Positions 35,581 to 47,879 of a DNA stretch of 64,000 bases are shown here, piece after piece (the first letter of the stretch is position 1; every line of letters starts with the position of its first letter). The DNA is taken from the NCBI GenBank assembly GCA_024449915.1, contig JAMZAV010000007.1, positions 62,001 through 126,000 on the forward strand. The letters run 5' to 3'. The notes below the pieces were generated by a model that saw only the letters and a program-made list of their open reading frames with translations, made no database searches and was not told the DNA's origin. The position numbers and the translations under genes were made by a program. The DNA is from Sweltsa coloradensis. Lineage: Eukaryota > Arthropoda > Insecta > Plecoptera > Chloroperlidae.

Positions 35581-36999
35581 TATTTACCAAATTTCAACAT
35601 TCAATCTCCATATTTAAAAACAAAATATGTTTCGCCGCCATCTTGTAAATGGCCTCTATTGGTGTCGTGGGACAATTATGAGATAGCCCTACATTCAAAT
35701 CATTTTCCAGTTACATTCCTAATATTGTGTGCCAAATGTAATATGTCTATCATAAACGAACAATCCGTATCACTTATCTGCATGACTAATAATATGTAAT
35801 TTTCTGTAAATAATCCCATTATGTTCCCAGGATGACCAAATTTATATCATTTATTTAATAGAGAATCCAAATACTGCTTCAGATTTGTTACAGCTGAAAT
35901 AAAAAGCATAGAAAATGTATGAAAACCAAGAGCGTGTACTATATGCATATGCCCAAAAGAAGATGGCGTCGTAAAAAACTTAGGCCCGGAACGACAGGTG
36001 TCTACCCAAGATTTTTTCTATCCTTAAGATATACCCTAATAGGATCAGAAGATAAAATCCATCCAGGTCGAAATTCCTACTGGTCTTATGGCTAGGGACT
36101 GCACTATGTGCAAATCACAGAGTATTTAATGAGAATGAGAATACACGCAATTTAGTTTTGTTATTATTTGAGGTTGAAAATCCTTCTATATATACAAATT
36201 CTATTATAGTTATCTTGTTGCCAATATGATAACACACATTAACGATTTTTTTTCAAAATTTTCGGATCGATATTGTACACTTGAGATGTCCGTAAATCAA
36301 GGCGTAGTTAGGAAAAAGTGGGTTTACGAGGTCTATTTCGACCTATAACTGACTGTTCAATTGTTGTATTTTTATTTAAATTGCATTTATATTGTTGTAA
36401 ATTTTCTTATGAATTGAATGCAAGTAACATTAAGTGTCTGCAATTATTTTTCTAACATTTATTTTGGTTTTAGTAAGTCAATGTGCGGCGTTAGAAATGA
36501 AGTGTCGGCCATCTTTGAAGCGTCGTGACGTATTGTTAGCAGTGAAATTTTTCCTTCAAATATACAACAATACATGCTCCGTGATGTGTAGAACCGAATT
36601 GTATGGGTTAGCCCTTGCCCCCCAAGTTGAGCCCATTTTAGGCCTTTTTGCCGTCGAGATGAACGACTACATGCTTTATCCGATTGTAATGATTTTTTCA
36701 CAGAACCTTAATTTTATGAATTAATATATTCGTGTGAAATTTGAGCGCAATCAAATAAGTATTTCTTATGAAAATCGCAATTTTACGATTTTTTCTTTTT
36801 TTAAATTACGATTAATTAAAAAAATTAAAAAAATTAATGTTTATTTTTTATTTTATTTAAATTAATTTTTAAAAAATCTTTAACTTAGTAATGATTTTTT
36901 CACAGAACAACAGAAAATCCGCATAACACATGGCAGCTCAATGCACCAATTACGCTCATCCAACAATGCGGCACGACTTAAGCGTTTTCCTAGTATAAT

Positions 37000-38690
37000 T
37001 ATGCACAGTGTACGCGCCAGCGCATACCCCGATTTGTTTTAGGTTTACTGAGGGGTATATTTTGATTTGGGTTTACGCCGTATACTACATAGGCCTATGC
37101 ACCCCCCCACCCCATGACACCATTGCAGGTAGACTACATCATGGGGGTTTAGGGTGCACAACCTCCGGGAACATTTTGTTCAATTTAAGATCGTTAAGAA
37201 AATAATTTCATATTTATCTCTTTTTTAAACCTCTCAGACCCTGCGTCCCCAAACGAGCACATGAAGTTGTAAATTTAAATGCGGGTAAACATTAAGGTGT
37301 TTCAATTTACCTTATATTTATTTTTATTTTTTTTTTGGGGGGGGGGGGGGGAAATAAAAAATAAATATTTTTTCCCCACGCCAATGGTACGAATGGTACC
37401 TTTTTCTTTTAGAGAAGATTGAAAATAGACATCTGCAAAAACAGCTAAAAACATTTGTTTTTTGTTTTTCCCGGAAATGTGATATATATTTAGTACGGTA
37501 TTGCAGGTATTTGAGATAGGTACCGCTAAGCAGACACAAAATCCAAAATATGAAGAAAAAAAAATCAGAAAAAAATCTTGTTTTAGGTGTGCACCTAGAA
37601 TTTTAATTTTAACTCAAAATGTAGATTTAATTCAAAATCCAAAATTTCTCAAAATGCCTTAAAATCATGATAAAAAATATGGAAAAAAATACTAAAAAAA
37701 TTGTTTGATAAAAGGATTTAATTCGGGTCTGAAAGGGTTAAGAATTCTTATTTGTTTTTTAATTTTGTGGTGCCGATGCCGAATACACCAAAGATGTCGT
37801 ATATATATATTTTTTTTAACTTTTCTGACAATCCAAAGTAGAAAATAATTGACTCGCATTATGTGGGCTCTAGTCTTCATATATATATTCTAAAAATAAG
37901 TTTCACCATGGTTTCCCATATACCTACTATTACTAGGTACTAATTAAATTTGGGTTTGTTAGGCTATTTTTTCTTGACTCATCAGGTTTGCAACTGACAC
38001 ACCTCGCACACCGTAAACAAAAACTGCCACTTAAGTCTGGGGCGCTAAGCCACAGTTTGAATTTTTGACATTGCAAATGGTGGTTTTTTACTATAATAGG
38101 TTATAGCGTAGATCCGTCGATAATTTTTTAAATTGTGAAGATTGATAGTTTTATTGTCAATTTAGGCCTACATATTTTTGTAACAAAATTGTGCCCCTCC
38201 CCCCCCCGCACGTAGCTACGCCAATGACTACAAAACCGAGTACAAAACGATACAAATAAAACACTTTCAAAACAAGCCAAAATAAATCATTTACAAAAAT
38301 AACTATTTACAATTTAACCTTACCTATCTACCCTATTTACTATCAACGAGGCGCGAAGATAAAACTGTGAATTAATATTTATAGCCTAGGCTATACAATG
38401 AGGCATCTTCTCACATGCTTTTCCCAGTGTTGATGTATGAGCTTTTTTGGTAGACTATTTTGGTTTAATAATGATTACTGTTTTGTGTCGTCATTGACTC
38501 ATTGTTAACATTTTTCATTTGAGTATGCTACATGTTATGTAAAGATAAGAGCAAGAGTGTCCGCCATCAACAATGCAAGAGGAACGACTGTGATCCTGCG
38601 AGTCTGAGAGAGACTGAGAACTGACACTGACACGCGCCTCGTTGTGCCAGCCGCAAAAATGTGCGGGGCAGCGAGGTCATGTTGACTTAT
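37000..38690. other. Low-complexity and unique sequence
   Basis: A G-run (37337-37351), A/T-rich stretches and CCCCTCCCCCCCCCGCACGTAGCTACG near 38193, which looks like one worn end of a hAT-type element whose partner I could not place. No gene seen. Confidence 0.35.
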
Positions 38691-38699
38691 CGTTGCCCT

Positions 38700-39099
38700 A
38701 AAAATATGATTTTTCTGAGAAATATTTCTTAAATTGCACACGAAATCATAACATGTCTAAGTTCAGTGATTTTGAGCGTCCCCAACAAGTTTCAAGAACG
38801 AACGAAGTAGCCGTTTGTCCGGTTTAGGGCCAAATATCACAAAAATATTGCACTAAAAATCGAACAAAAAATCGTAAAAGTATGATTTTCATAAAATATT
38901 TCTTCGGTTGTATAAAAAAAAAATTGCAGATCTAGGCCCAAGTTCAGAGATTTCAAAGGTCCCCTCAAATTTATCAAAATTGTATAGGCCTATGCCATTT
39001 GCCTGGTAGAGAGCAAAACAGACAAAAAGAAACAAAAACATCCGAGCCACTTTTATCAGGGTAGGTAGTCAAATTGAAGTCTTTGCTACACTCGTCCAA
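38700..39099 (-). mobile_element. Old family A Helentron-like fragment A8
   Basis: Minus strand. The 5' end TTGGACGAGTGTAGCAAAGA is at 39099. A-family words follow in order (TCAAATTTATCAAAATTG, GTTCAGAGATTTC, CGTAAAAGTA). The 3' hairpin end is missing and many bases are changed. Confidence 0.65.
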
Positions 39100-39239
39100 T
39101 TACAATATGACCAATTGTTACCGGGTGCTAGGGAAAAAGTGGTGTCGAGACCTCAGTGTGTACTGTACCCAAAGCTCCAATTTGCCGTAGGTCTACAGCC
39201 AGCAATATTGAATATTTATTTTTAGAGTCGAAGTACGTA

Positions 39240-39575
39240 TATCACTAGAAAGGTCTTGACGAACCGATTCAGGATATCCACTGGCGGCAGCTTTCTGCTA
39301 TGTTCGAGTCGAACATAGCAGAAAGCTGCTTCGAGGTCAAAATGTCAATACTATTTTAATTTAATTATTTAGCCTAACAAGGTTGCATAAAAAAATGTAG
39401 TGCTTTAAACTATCAGCTGAACAAATCCTAGAAAGGTATTAAAGAGTCGATTCCGAATATCCACTGGTGGCAGCTTTCTGCTTAGCATTCGAGGTCAAAA
39501 TATCAATATTTTGATGAATTAATTTCACAAAGCTGTAGCAAAAAAAAGTGCAATTAATTATCAGCTGAATGAATC
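39240..39575. repeat. Two diverged tandem units with a perfect hairpin in the first
   Basis: Both units carry CTAGAAAGGT, a GATTC word, ATATCCACTGG, CGGCAGCTTTCTGCT-like text, TCGAGGTCAAAAT and TTATCAGCTGAA-type ends. Unit length is about 190 and 150 bp. Only the first has the hairpin at 39287-39329. Confidence 0.7.
39287..39329. repeat. Perfect 21-bp inverted repeat with 1-nt loop
   Basis: GCAGCTTTCTGCTATGTTCGA and its exact complement are separated by one G. The neighbouring tandem unit has only one half (GCAGCTTTCTGCTTAGCATTCGAGG). Confidence 0.95.
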
Positions 39576-39599
39576 CATACACAAAAAGTTTTAGATTGA

Positions 39600-42500
39600 C
39601 ATTTGACCTTAAGATCCGAAATTTAGTGTCAATTAGGCTACCAATTTTGTAAAATGGGATAGAATTTCTCTTACGTTTTGGATTTTGCATTCTTTCCATG
39701 TTCATATTCATTTACTATTTGTCCTTTGTGCGAGGTCTGATCAAAAACAAATTATCACGGTCATTGGTAGGGGTCCAGGAAAGATATTTTTTTAATTGAA
39801 AAATTATGCTCATTGAAATTCAAATTATGCTTTATTTTTAGTTATTTTTTAAAAACCTCACTAAATGCGCCTTTAAGATTTCTGTGCTATTAAAATTGGT
39901 AAATCTAACAATCAATTCAGACATGATTGGTAAAGTCAGGTTAAGACACAGACAAAATGACTATTAGTAGTGAAAAACCGTCATTTTTTTGAGTGATTTT
40001 TCTGCAATTAATACTAATAAAACGGTAAATTTTGCTAATTGGTCGGTAACAACGATAAAAAGCTTTGTTTCATGTTTTCATGCAAAAATGGAAAATTTCT
40101 CCTCTTGGTGCGGTTTCATTTTTTTTTTAAATATCATAAGCCATGAAATCTTATAGGTAAAAAACCTGTTTCAGGTATTTTAAAAAATTTGATTTTTTTG
40201 ATGATTGCAAAATCCCTGGATCCCTAGTCATTGGTAAACCGTCAAAAGATCACATGCTTGGACAAAGTCGAAAAAGTCAAACTTGGGTAATCCTTACTGT
40301 AAAAGGGGATTTTTCGTTTATGGTCCGCGGGACGCCTACCACTGGCATAGCATTGCTACAATTACAGACGACAAATAGCGATTCAAACCTTGTTAGCAAG
40401 CAAGACACACACAGTTCGGCAGCACGAAGAATTTTGTGCAATTATTTACAGCTTAGAGTTCATCACTGCCAATGATGGAAGATGTAGCCTAAACCTACTT
40501 TCTTGCACCAACACTGCAAGTAAAAAAACTGCACAAACTTTAATCAAATGAGGAGAGCAGTGAAGAAAGCTTCAATGATTCGGATTGTGAGACCTGACCC
40601 TCTGATGTTTTTGCAGAAAATTTGACTCTGCATTGTCTGTGTAAGCTTACCATCATAGTAGCTAGGCCTATAGTAAGATATTGTCAAGACTTTTTGTTTA
40701 TTTCACTGATCAAGGTTAGGCATTACAATTAAAATAATTTGATGTTTATTTTAACAATCTGTTTATTTTATCCTATTCCTTTATTTAGAGTATGGTAGGC
40801 CTACAAATAGAGTAAATTACATTTTTCAACTTTTTCCCCCTTTACATGGCCGACCCATGACCTTGAAAATGCTTTCAATACACAAAACAAACTAAAATTT
40901 TGAACTCGAAGGCGGCAATTCATGCCTTTGCTAGTAAGGAGAGGGTGGACTACGAGGCAACTCAGCAGAGCGATTCTATAAGGATAAAGTGAATGTCGCT
41001 ATGGATATATCAATTGTTATCATAGAAAAGCAGTGCAGGTAAGAGAATGCAAGGTAATCCTACTGCTTCAACGGCTATATTAGGGCTTATGAGACAAAGA
41101 GTTGTAGTGCTACTGTGGATCACAGCACATTACGAAATGTATGATAATGGCACATGTATACATAGTAGGTACCGGTACTTGGGGAAGGATAACTATTTAA
41201 ATATTGCGATCCGTTTTAAGGCATTATGTAACTTTTCAAGAAACGTGATCCTTTTTAGCGCCGAGAAACTTTTAAGTGACCAAGTTCATATTTTCGGGGA
41301 ACGTTTTCAAAAACTTAGCACCACTCTTCAGCCTCGTTAACAAATTCACATGCCGTTGTTCCCTATTACTTTACCTACCTTCAATGTCTTAAAGTAGGCT
41401 ACTGTCTTGTGTAAACTTCTAATAAGTCACAATTTATAAAATGGACATCCCTAGGTATCTAAACTAGCTAGAAATAAGCCAGTGTTTCTTGGAAGAGAAT
41501 TACCTAAAATTAATGGTAGGGCTAATTACTTTATGCGCATCACTCATGTAAATCTGACCAAAGCCTAGGACTACCTCTAAATAACATTACGTTGTTGAAA
41601 TTGTTAGTTTTGTGAATTAAAATGAAATTAGTAAACCTCCATTTAGCCTGACTCACCTTTATTTAAATTTAGGCTAATAGATAAATTAATTGGGCTACAG
41701 TGTAATCCTCCAAATATCTAACGAGTTCTTGTTTTCGGTAGGCCTACCGTACCCAACTTAATTAATAAAAATTCTCGTTGCTTTCAGTGTCTGTGAAAAA
41801 AAAATTGTACCCAGCCCAGAGTCGTGCCTACTTTATCAGTAACTGAGTAAAGCACTATATAATTATAGAAGAACTGATTATCATTGAAGGATTTAACTAA
41901 AACTATACGATTTATTATGTGCTTCGTTGCTAAGACGACTAAAAGTCACCGTTTCCATACAGTAATCTCCCATCAGTAGGCCTATCATGGACCTATTGAT
42001 TTGAGTGAGGAAGTTCATTCGGATATTGCAAAGCCTGTATCAGAGCTGGGAATAGAGCTTTGAACCTATCGAATTACGCTATCTTTATTGTAAGCAGGGA
42101 TAAACACAAAAGACCAACAAAACATGTCCACCTTGGGTCTAGCTGGATGTTCCATGCTTGTAAAAAGGTTGAAAAAACAGCTACAAGTGTAGAAAAAAGC
42201 AACCTGGAAGACATTGGATAGCATGCAACTAGACATAGTTTGTTTACATTTTATCCTCCTTACTGCCGCCAGGTTGCGTTACACTTCCACGACCGCAGCG
42301 CATTCTCTAGGCAGTTTGAGCAGCCTATATCTAGGCCAATGGAAGGACTATGTACATTTCCAGTGAACCTTGTAAACTAGGCTAGTGGCCTAACACAGTT
42401 CGATGTAGGCCCTCCATGTACACCCTAAGAGTATTTTGGTTAGGGCTTGGTAGGGCTATACGGATTACTAGATAGTAGGTTGAACTAGGCCTTGGGCTTA

Positions 42501-43400
42501 GCAGCCTTTCCGAGGCTTGGTCACCTTTCGGATGGTATGCCCAACTTTACTAACAGCCTACCAACATGGATCTAGTACCTATACTGTTTCTTACAAATAC
42601 TTCCACCTCAGAAACCTTTACGTTGCTAGGTTAAATGTAAACACATTTAAAGCAAGGTATCTTTTCGCTTGATAGCGACTTAAGGTTGAATTTTTTGTAA
42701 TGGAAAAATACATGGATCAAACAATGGGGTGCAGGCATGAAAGAGAGCCAGATGGCTTAGGGGCCAGCTCTAGGACTAGCTATTGTCCAACCCTCATACG
42801 CAGTCTAGGAGTCCTACATGCCAGGTTATAGGTCTATACCAGAGACAGACTAGATTGTTTGGGAACTTTCTAGGTAGACCTAAGCCTTGCTAGCCCAGGC
42901 CTTTGGCTAGGCCTAGGTTCAGCAAGCTTCTTGACTGTCATTTTGGATTCGGCCTTGAGCTTTACGAACGAACATTACTTGGATAATGTTAGGATGGAAC
43001 AACTTACCAAATGGGGTTGCTAGGGTGTAGAGATTGCCTGGGCCTAGATAGGCCTAGGCTAGGGGCCTAGGACACGTTATGAACACCTGTTTCGAAAATC
43101 TTCTGAAATGTCTGTCGTAAGTCACGAAACAAATTTGCCACACGTTTATATGTTTTATACAATGAGAAGACAACCTAACGATGCGTTTTGGTATGAACCT
43201 ATCGAGGACGAAAAGATGAACAAACTAGGACAAATATGTAGGCTAGGCCTAGGCCTACAATACCGTGGTCTACATGCGTGGGACTTGCCCTAGCAATGCA
43301 ATTCCAAATTAGGACTGTCTAACAAGATAATTTCGTTGTAAGTTTGTAATCAATCGTTAGGGTTTTAATATTTAATAAAAAGAATGATTTTATCCAAAGG
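39600..43400. other. Unique sequence, TAGGCCTA-rich to the right
   Basis: No frame has splice context that I trust. From about 41600 the words TAGGCCTA, GGCCTAGG and CTAGGCCT become dense. This may hold introns of a minus-strand gene starting at 47202, but no further exon was recognised. Confidence 0.3.
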
Positions 43401-44349
43401 CATCCACTAGCCTAGGGACGTTTCGTAGGCTTAGCAGAAAAACATTACTATCGGAAAACTGTCACAACACAAAGGCAACGACGACGAGTACTGACGGCTG
43501 ACGCACAGCCTGGTCGAGTTGTGTTGTGCACAGGTTGTGCATGAAACCCGTTGAACCACTTCCCTTTCCCCGCCAGCAGGCTGTGCGCATTGCTGCTTTG
43601 CAAGTACAGCAAAAACCCCGCGGCATTTACGTTTAGCACAACACTCAATATGCCTAAATGCTGCGATTCAATTATGTTGAAATCACATTTTTCAATCCAC
43701 TTACCTTATCACTATATTGTAACGAATTTTAAATCATTTCCACTCGGTAATATCCACAGAAAACGACCCATTTGCTAGTTTGAACGCTCTTTGGTCCCAC
43801 CTGTGGACACACCCCCTTCCTGCCTAGCATGGGCATCACAGCAGCAGGACTGCATGACTCATCCCAGCTGTTCGTTGACCCATGGAGAAAAATAACAGCG
43901 TTGACACACGACTACGATTAGCAGGGCTACTTTGCTGATCGAAAGAGTTCAGACCATTCGACTTTAAATTCTAGTCAAGTAATAGTCCAAAGGTATAGTT
44001 AACCACCGAAAACATAGGCCTACTTCTCTAAATTCGGAATAAGTGAGTAACGCCGAAATTAATGTACAATGCCTGAAGATCAACTTAGTAGCCTAGATGT
44101 AGATTTTGGTAAATTGCTATGCTTGTAATTGCCTCGGACTCGCAATTTCGTTTAAGATTGTTTTCTTTTTTTCTTTAGAATGTCTGTTAGTGATGGTCAG
44201 TGCAAGCACATAAATCTGAGTAGGAGTGGATATAAATAAAAACATGAAGATAAGTTGTCACAATTTTTCATGAATCCTTTCCTAAGACCAGCTACCACCT
44301 ATTGGTATAATTATATTTATTTTTGGTAATAATATTATTATTAAAAAAG

Positions 44350-44590
44350 GTGTGAAACGGGTCATTTCGCCGCGTCGCATGTTTACACTTACTAGTGTGT
44401 GAGTTCGACGTTTTGGAACCACTGTGGGTTCCATCTTCAGGACGACTGCTTGTTAAAAGTGCGTTTACTCGTTGCCTCTCTCGTTCGGGATCGTGTTTGA
44501 ATGCGTTGACTTGACCAATGGCAATGCAATGGCAATTGTTATTATTAATAAACACATTTAGTCGGGACATTTTGCCACGTCGAAAATGCT
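44350..44590 (-). other. Retroelement-like segment with hammerhead-type stem
   Basis: On the minus strand, CTGAAGATGGAACCCACAGT followed by GGTTCCAAAACGTCG has the layout of a hammerhead core (CTGANGA, stem II, then GAAA), but the second part reads AAAA. It lies between two imperfect direct repeats about 210 bp apart (CGGGTCATTTCGCCGCGTCG near 44358; TCGGGACATTTTGCCACGTCG near 44563). Penelope-like retroelements carry such motifs in their terminal repeats. Only a decayed piece is present. Confidence 0.35.
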
Positions 44591-44640
44591 TTTATTACTT
44601 TGACTTTTTGTGTTTATTATTACCGGGCCTTGAAAGCCTT

Positions 44641-44670
44641 AATTATTATTATTATTATTATTATTATTTA
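44641..44670. repeat. (ATT)n microsatellite
   Basis: About nine ATT units. Confidence 0.9.
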
Positions 44671-45271
44671 TACGTGAGGCTATTCGACCGTAGCTACGGG
44701 AAAATTACGTTTCTCAATTCGTCCGTAGCATGAACGAACATCGCGGTAATCACCGAAGGTACCGAACTTGGGTACGAAAAATTAGCCTGCTAATTTAACC
44801 GTTAGGATCGGGAAGTAAATTACGTTAATTCATATACCACTCTGAAATATACGAATTAATGTTATAATTTTATAAGATTGAACACAAACACTACATTTCA
44901 CTGTTGCGGCGCGCATGTTTATGACATTTACTTAGTAGCTACAACCTTTCAATAAAATACTCTACTTTACCAAACCTTTACGTTGCTATTTAAATCTTTA
45001 CCGTTTTTAAAAATACTCTACTTACAAACCTTTAATGTTGCTATTTTAAATTAACTGTTTTTAACGGAAAGGATTTCGGGTGCGCTCTAATCGATTGTAT
45101 CTTAGAACTAGCGCGGCGCAGCACTTTTTAAACGCTTTTATTCATAAAGTAGTACGTTGCATGCCTTGCAGTAAGTAATTTTGTTGTAACTTGCACTTGA
45201 ACACTGATCAACATTAGAAATCGATCTTTTAGCAATCACAACAGGAGAACTACCTGGATTCCTAGCACTAC

Positions 45272-46376
45272 CATAGGCGTGTGCACCACCCCGGCAGACT
45301 AGGCACATGCCGGGTATATTATATCATCTTCGGTTGCTAACAGGCGTCCACAGTTAGACTCGGCCCAACTCAAGAACAATGGAAACTTCCATATATTTTT
45401 GTCAATTTAGCTGTTTTGCCACTCGTTAGCATAATTGTAAAAATAAAAAATAAAAAAATGACGTACAAATATAAAATTGAGGCTAGAGGTGACACCAAGC
45501 AGTTACCCAGCTTTCAAAACTGCTGTTAATTTTAAATAAAGGCAATAAAAATCACCAAAATCTGCAATAAAAATTTGAAATATCAATCCTTCCGATTTTG
45601 TAAACGCTACCGGTAATGCATGAAATGTGTTCCTTAATTTCTAAAATTAAAAAAATTCATTACTGGGCTATCCTGGTGAGCTTTCGTCCCGCAGACCCCC
45701 TTTCGAGTTTTTGGATGAGCGTAGCGAGCGAAGCGAAAACTTTCAAAAAATTTAGCTCCAATGTTTTTTTTTTTGTTTGTTTGTTTTTCTGTCTTGTTTG
45801 TTCGCACGATTCCGGGCAAACGGCATATGCGATCTTGATGAAATTTTGAGGGAACCTTCGAAATCTCTGAACTTAGACGTGCCACGTTTTTGGGTACAAT
45901 CGAAGAAATATTTCTCATGAATATCGTACTTTTACGGTTTTTTTTCGATTTTTAGTGCGATATTTTCGTGACATTTGGGTCGATTCTGACCAAACGGGTG
46001 GGGCTAGAACGTTCATATTTCACATGGACATTAAGGTTATAGTGATGTATTGCTTTTTGAAAGAAAAAGTAGAAAACATTAGGTCCAGAAACCATATAAA
46101 TAGGCCTAAAGGTTTTAAATTAAGTTTTTTGACGTATTTAATAACAATTAACAAGTAACAATAGAAACTTGACAACAATCACCTACAATGCGTTCAAAAA
46201 GCACTTGATAAGTAAAGAGATCCCACGCAAACTAAAAACTTACAAAAACGCTCATCCATCAACGCGACGGGACTTTAGCGTTTTCCTAGTGATAAGGGAA
46301 TATGCATTGTTGATGGGATCTAAGCGATAAAATAAAAATTAACTGGGTCTAATATTGGACACTGCGCACGCCTATG
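45272..46376. mobile_element. Possible DNA transposon carrying element A5
   Basis: Ends CATAGGCGTGTGCACC (45272) and GCGCACGCCTATG (ending 46376) are imperfect inverted repeats of about 14 bp. No target duplication is visible. Without A5 it would be about 520 bp. Confidence 0.4.
45711..46289 (+). mobile_element. Helentron-like element A5
   Basis: 5' TTGGATGAGCGTAGCGAGCG, 3' GCTCATCCATCAACGCGACG, hairpin, TTTTCCTAG ending 46289, target T. It has one inner unit instead of the two in A1 and A2. The 5' part lacks the GACCCCC block. Confidence 0.9.
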
Positions 46377-46956
46377 ATTAAAAAAAAATTAAAAATATAA
46401 ATGTGTATCAATAACAAGTGTTGAAATAGTGAGCCTATTTTGCATTAAGAAATAAAAATAAAATATACCGGTATATGATTACCTAGCCTACATTTTTTTT
46501 GCCTAGTGATGATTTAGTGACCAGCATATTTTTATTCGTCCGGGCGAGAGAGGGGGCGATCGGCAATTTTCCACTCATGTTCTATTATGAGATTAATTTG
46601 TTACCACTAATCATTCTTTGCAGCCTAGTTTTAAATACCGGTAGTCCTTCATTCATTCTCCCCAGAGCCGGGAGGCCAGCCCGCCTACCCGGCAAAAATT
46701 CATTGCCGCCGGCATAGCTTGACTCCCCCGCCCCCTCCACCACCACCACAAAAAACATTAATATTTTTCCCATGGGGAGAAAACTGTACGGTACAGGTAG
46801 GCCTACTATAAATTCATTGACGGTAGAGAAGCCATTATTTAACTAGATGTGGCTTCATATAAGACTTGCCATACAAGTTTGTGTAACAGAATTTGCAACA
46901 ACTATTTTGCTTCCATTAAACTTACAAGTAGGCCTACTTTTAGGAACAACACTTAC

Positions 46957-47202
46957 CTTCATTGGTGATACCTTGTTGTGAGGTGTCAACTTCAACTTGT
47001 TCATGCATAGATCTTTGAGAACCACACGCTTCTTCTTGACGTCATCAGGACTTTTCATGTGCGTAGCCTTCAATTTATGACAATCACCTGGCAAAGACTC
47101 CCGCTTTTTATTGACTGCCTCCACACTAGGCAGTGGTAGAGACAATCGGCAAGATGGGTTCTTTGGACTTGGTGCTTCATCGGGCTTCAAATGGCTTGCC
47201 AT
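46957..47202 (-). CDS. First coding exon of an unidentified gene, with destruction-box-like motif
   Basis: An ATG at 47202 opens 82 codons ending exactly at a consensus donor (ATGAAG, then GTAAGT at 46956-46951), phase 0. The reading frame runs on into the intron only by chance. The peptide is basic and proline/serine-rich, with MASHLKPDEAPSPKNP at the start and KKKRVVLKDLCMNKLKL at residues 56-72. RVVLKDLCMN fits the RxxLxxLxxN form of an APC/C destruction box, as near the N termini of cyclins and other cell-cycle proteins. No cyclin box or other domain is in reach, so this is a hint, not an identification. CTCTTTAG just before ATAACAATAATG could be an acceptor after a 5' UTR exon. Downstream exons were not found. 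Confidence 0.55.
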
Positions 47203-47805
47203 TATTGTTATCTAAAGAGTTAAATATCTTCATGAAATTGAAAAAAAATCAAACCATCTTTCTTGTGTTAGTACCTAATTGTAAGTTGTTTTCATGAATA
47301 AAAACATGTTATTTTGTTAAACTTCCCGAGCAAAGTCTACAACGCAAGTCGAACAGTAGTCGGTACAAGATCTGTTTTGATGTGAGCGAGTGAGTTTGCT
47401 GCAGAACAGCTTAAAACAGATTAAGATGAAATTTCGAACAGACGTCCGATACAAGAATTTAGCGTGCCGTTTACATTTTGAGCAAAATTAGTTTAGATTT
47501 AAACTCGCAATAAATAATAAATTGGAAATAGGCTGAGAATGTCACATTTAATTGAACGACAATGTTTTTTGTTTATGAACAAATCATTCATTTTCAAATC
47601 ATGTTTGCATGCAGTGACCAAGGTGTATCGAATGTTGCACGCTCACAGTTATGCAAAAGTTTGCTTGGAGATTGAGTAAACCTTGCAATTATTACTTGTA
47701 TTTTGTTCTGGCTATATTTTCCGTAGTATTGTATGCATTTCAAAACATAATCTATAATTTTTCAGAAATAATAAAATAATCACGAAATAACAAAATCTAT
47801 CCAGA

Positions 47806-47872
47806 CCGTTGTTTGAGCCTGGGTCTCCAACATTCCGGCTATAAAGGCGCCTTAGCCAACTAGACTAGGAAA
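47806..47872 (-). repeat. tRNA-like relic
   Basis: On the minus strand: TAGTCTAGTTGGCTAAGGCG (A box), CCTTTATAGCCGG (anticodon-arm-like) and a degraded B box (CAGGCTCAAACAA). It stands directly against the 5' end of element C1. Confidence 0.35.
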
Positions 47873-47879
47873 AAGACGT

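Larger units (their letters stand above)
31192..36669. mobile_element. Element E: long-terminal-inverted-repeat DNA transposon
   Basis: Ends TAGTCGTTCATCTCG and its exact complement, flanked by CAT on both sides (31189-31191, 36670-36672), a 3-bp target duplication confirmed by the empty-site text of family B. The inverted repeats run about 1.1-1.2 kb: 31192-32181 plus 33351 to about 33480 on the left, about 35465-36669 on the right. The middle (33480-35465) has a decayed open frame on the minus strand and many GGGGCAAGTGTGGCA-type words. The superfamily is uncertain. Confidence 0.8.
30760..36993 (+). mobile_element. Family B Helentron-like element B2, split by a 5.5-kb insertion
   Basis: The 5' part is 30760-31191 (TTGGATGAGCGTAGCGAAGA; TTCACTACACTGGAG). 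The 3' part is 36670-36993 (CATGCTTTATCCGATTGTAA, then TTACGCTCATCCAACAATGC, hairpin, CTAG at 36990-36993, target T). When the insertion 31192-36669 is removed with one CAT, the join reads AACACCTACATGCTTTATCC, exactly as in uninterrupted family B copies. The 3' tip is of family A type, see findings. Confidence 0.85.

Noticed and set aside
31198..36724. Near-identical open frames in both arms of element E (about 31198-31416 minus and 36434-36724 plus) that look like a secreted peptide
   Set aside because: They are mirror copies from the inverted repeats, begin at GTG and not ATG, and have no coding support.
43706..43800. Possible first exon of a minus-strand gene with donor GTAAGTGG near 43700
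   Set aside because: A donor-like word alone; no coding frame, acceptor partner or promoter could be tied to it.
46957..47202. Calling this exon cyclin A, B or B3
   Set aside because: Only the destruction-box-like decamer supports it. No cyclin box or KEN motif is visible.
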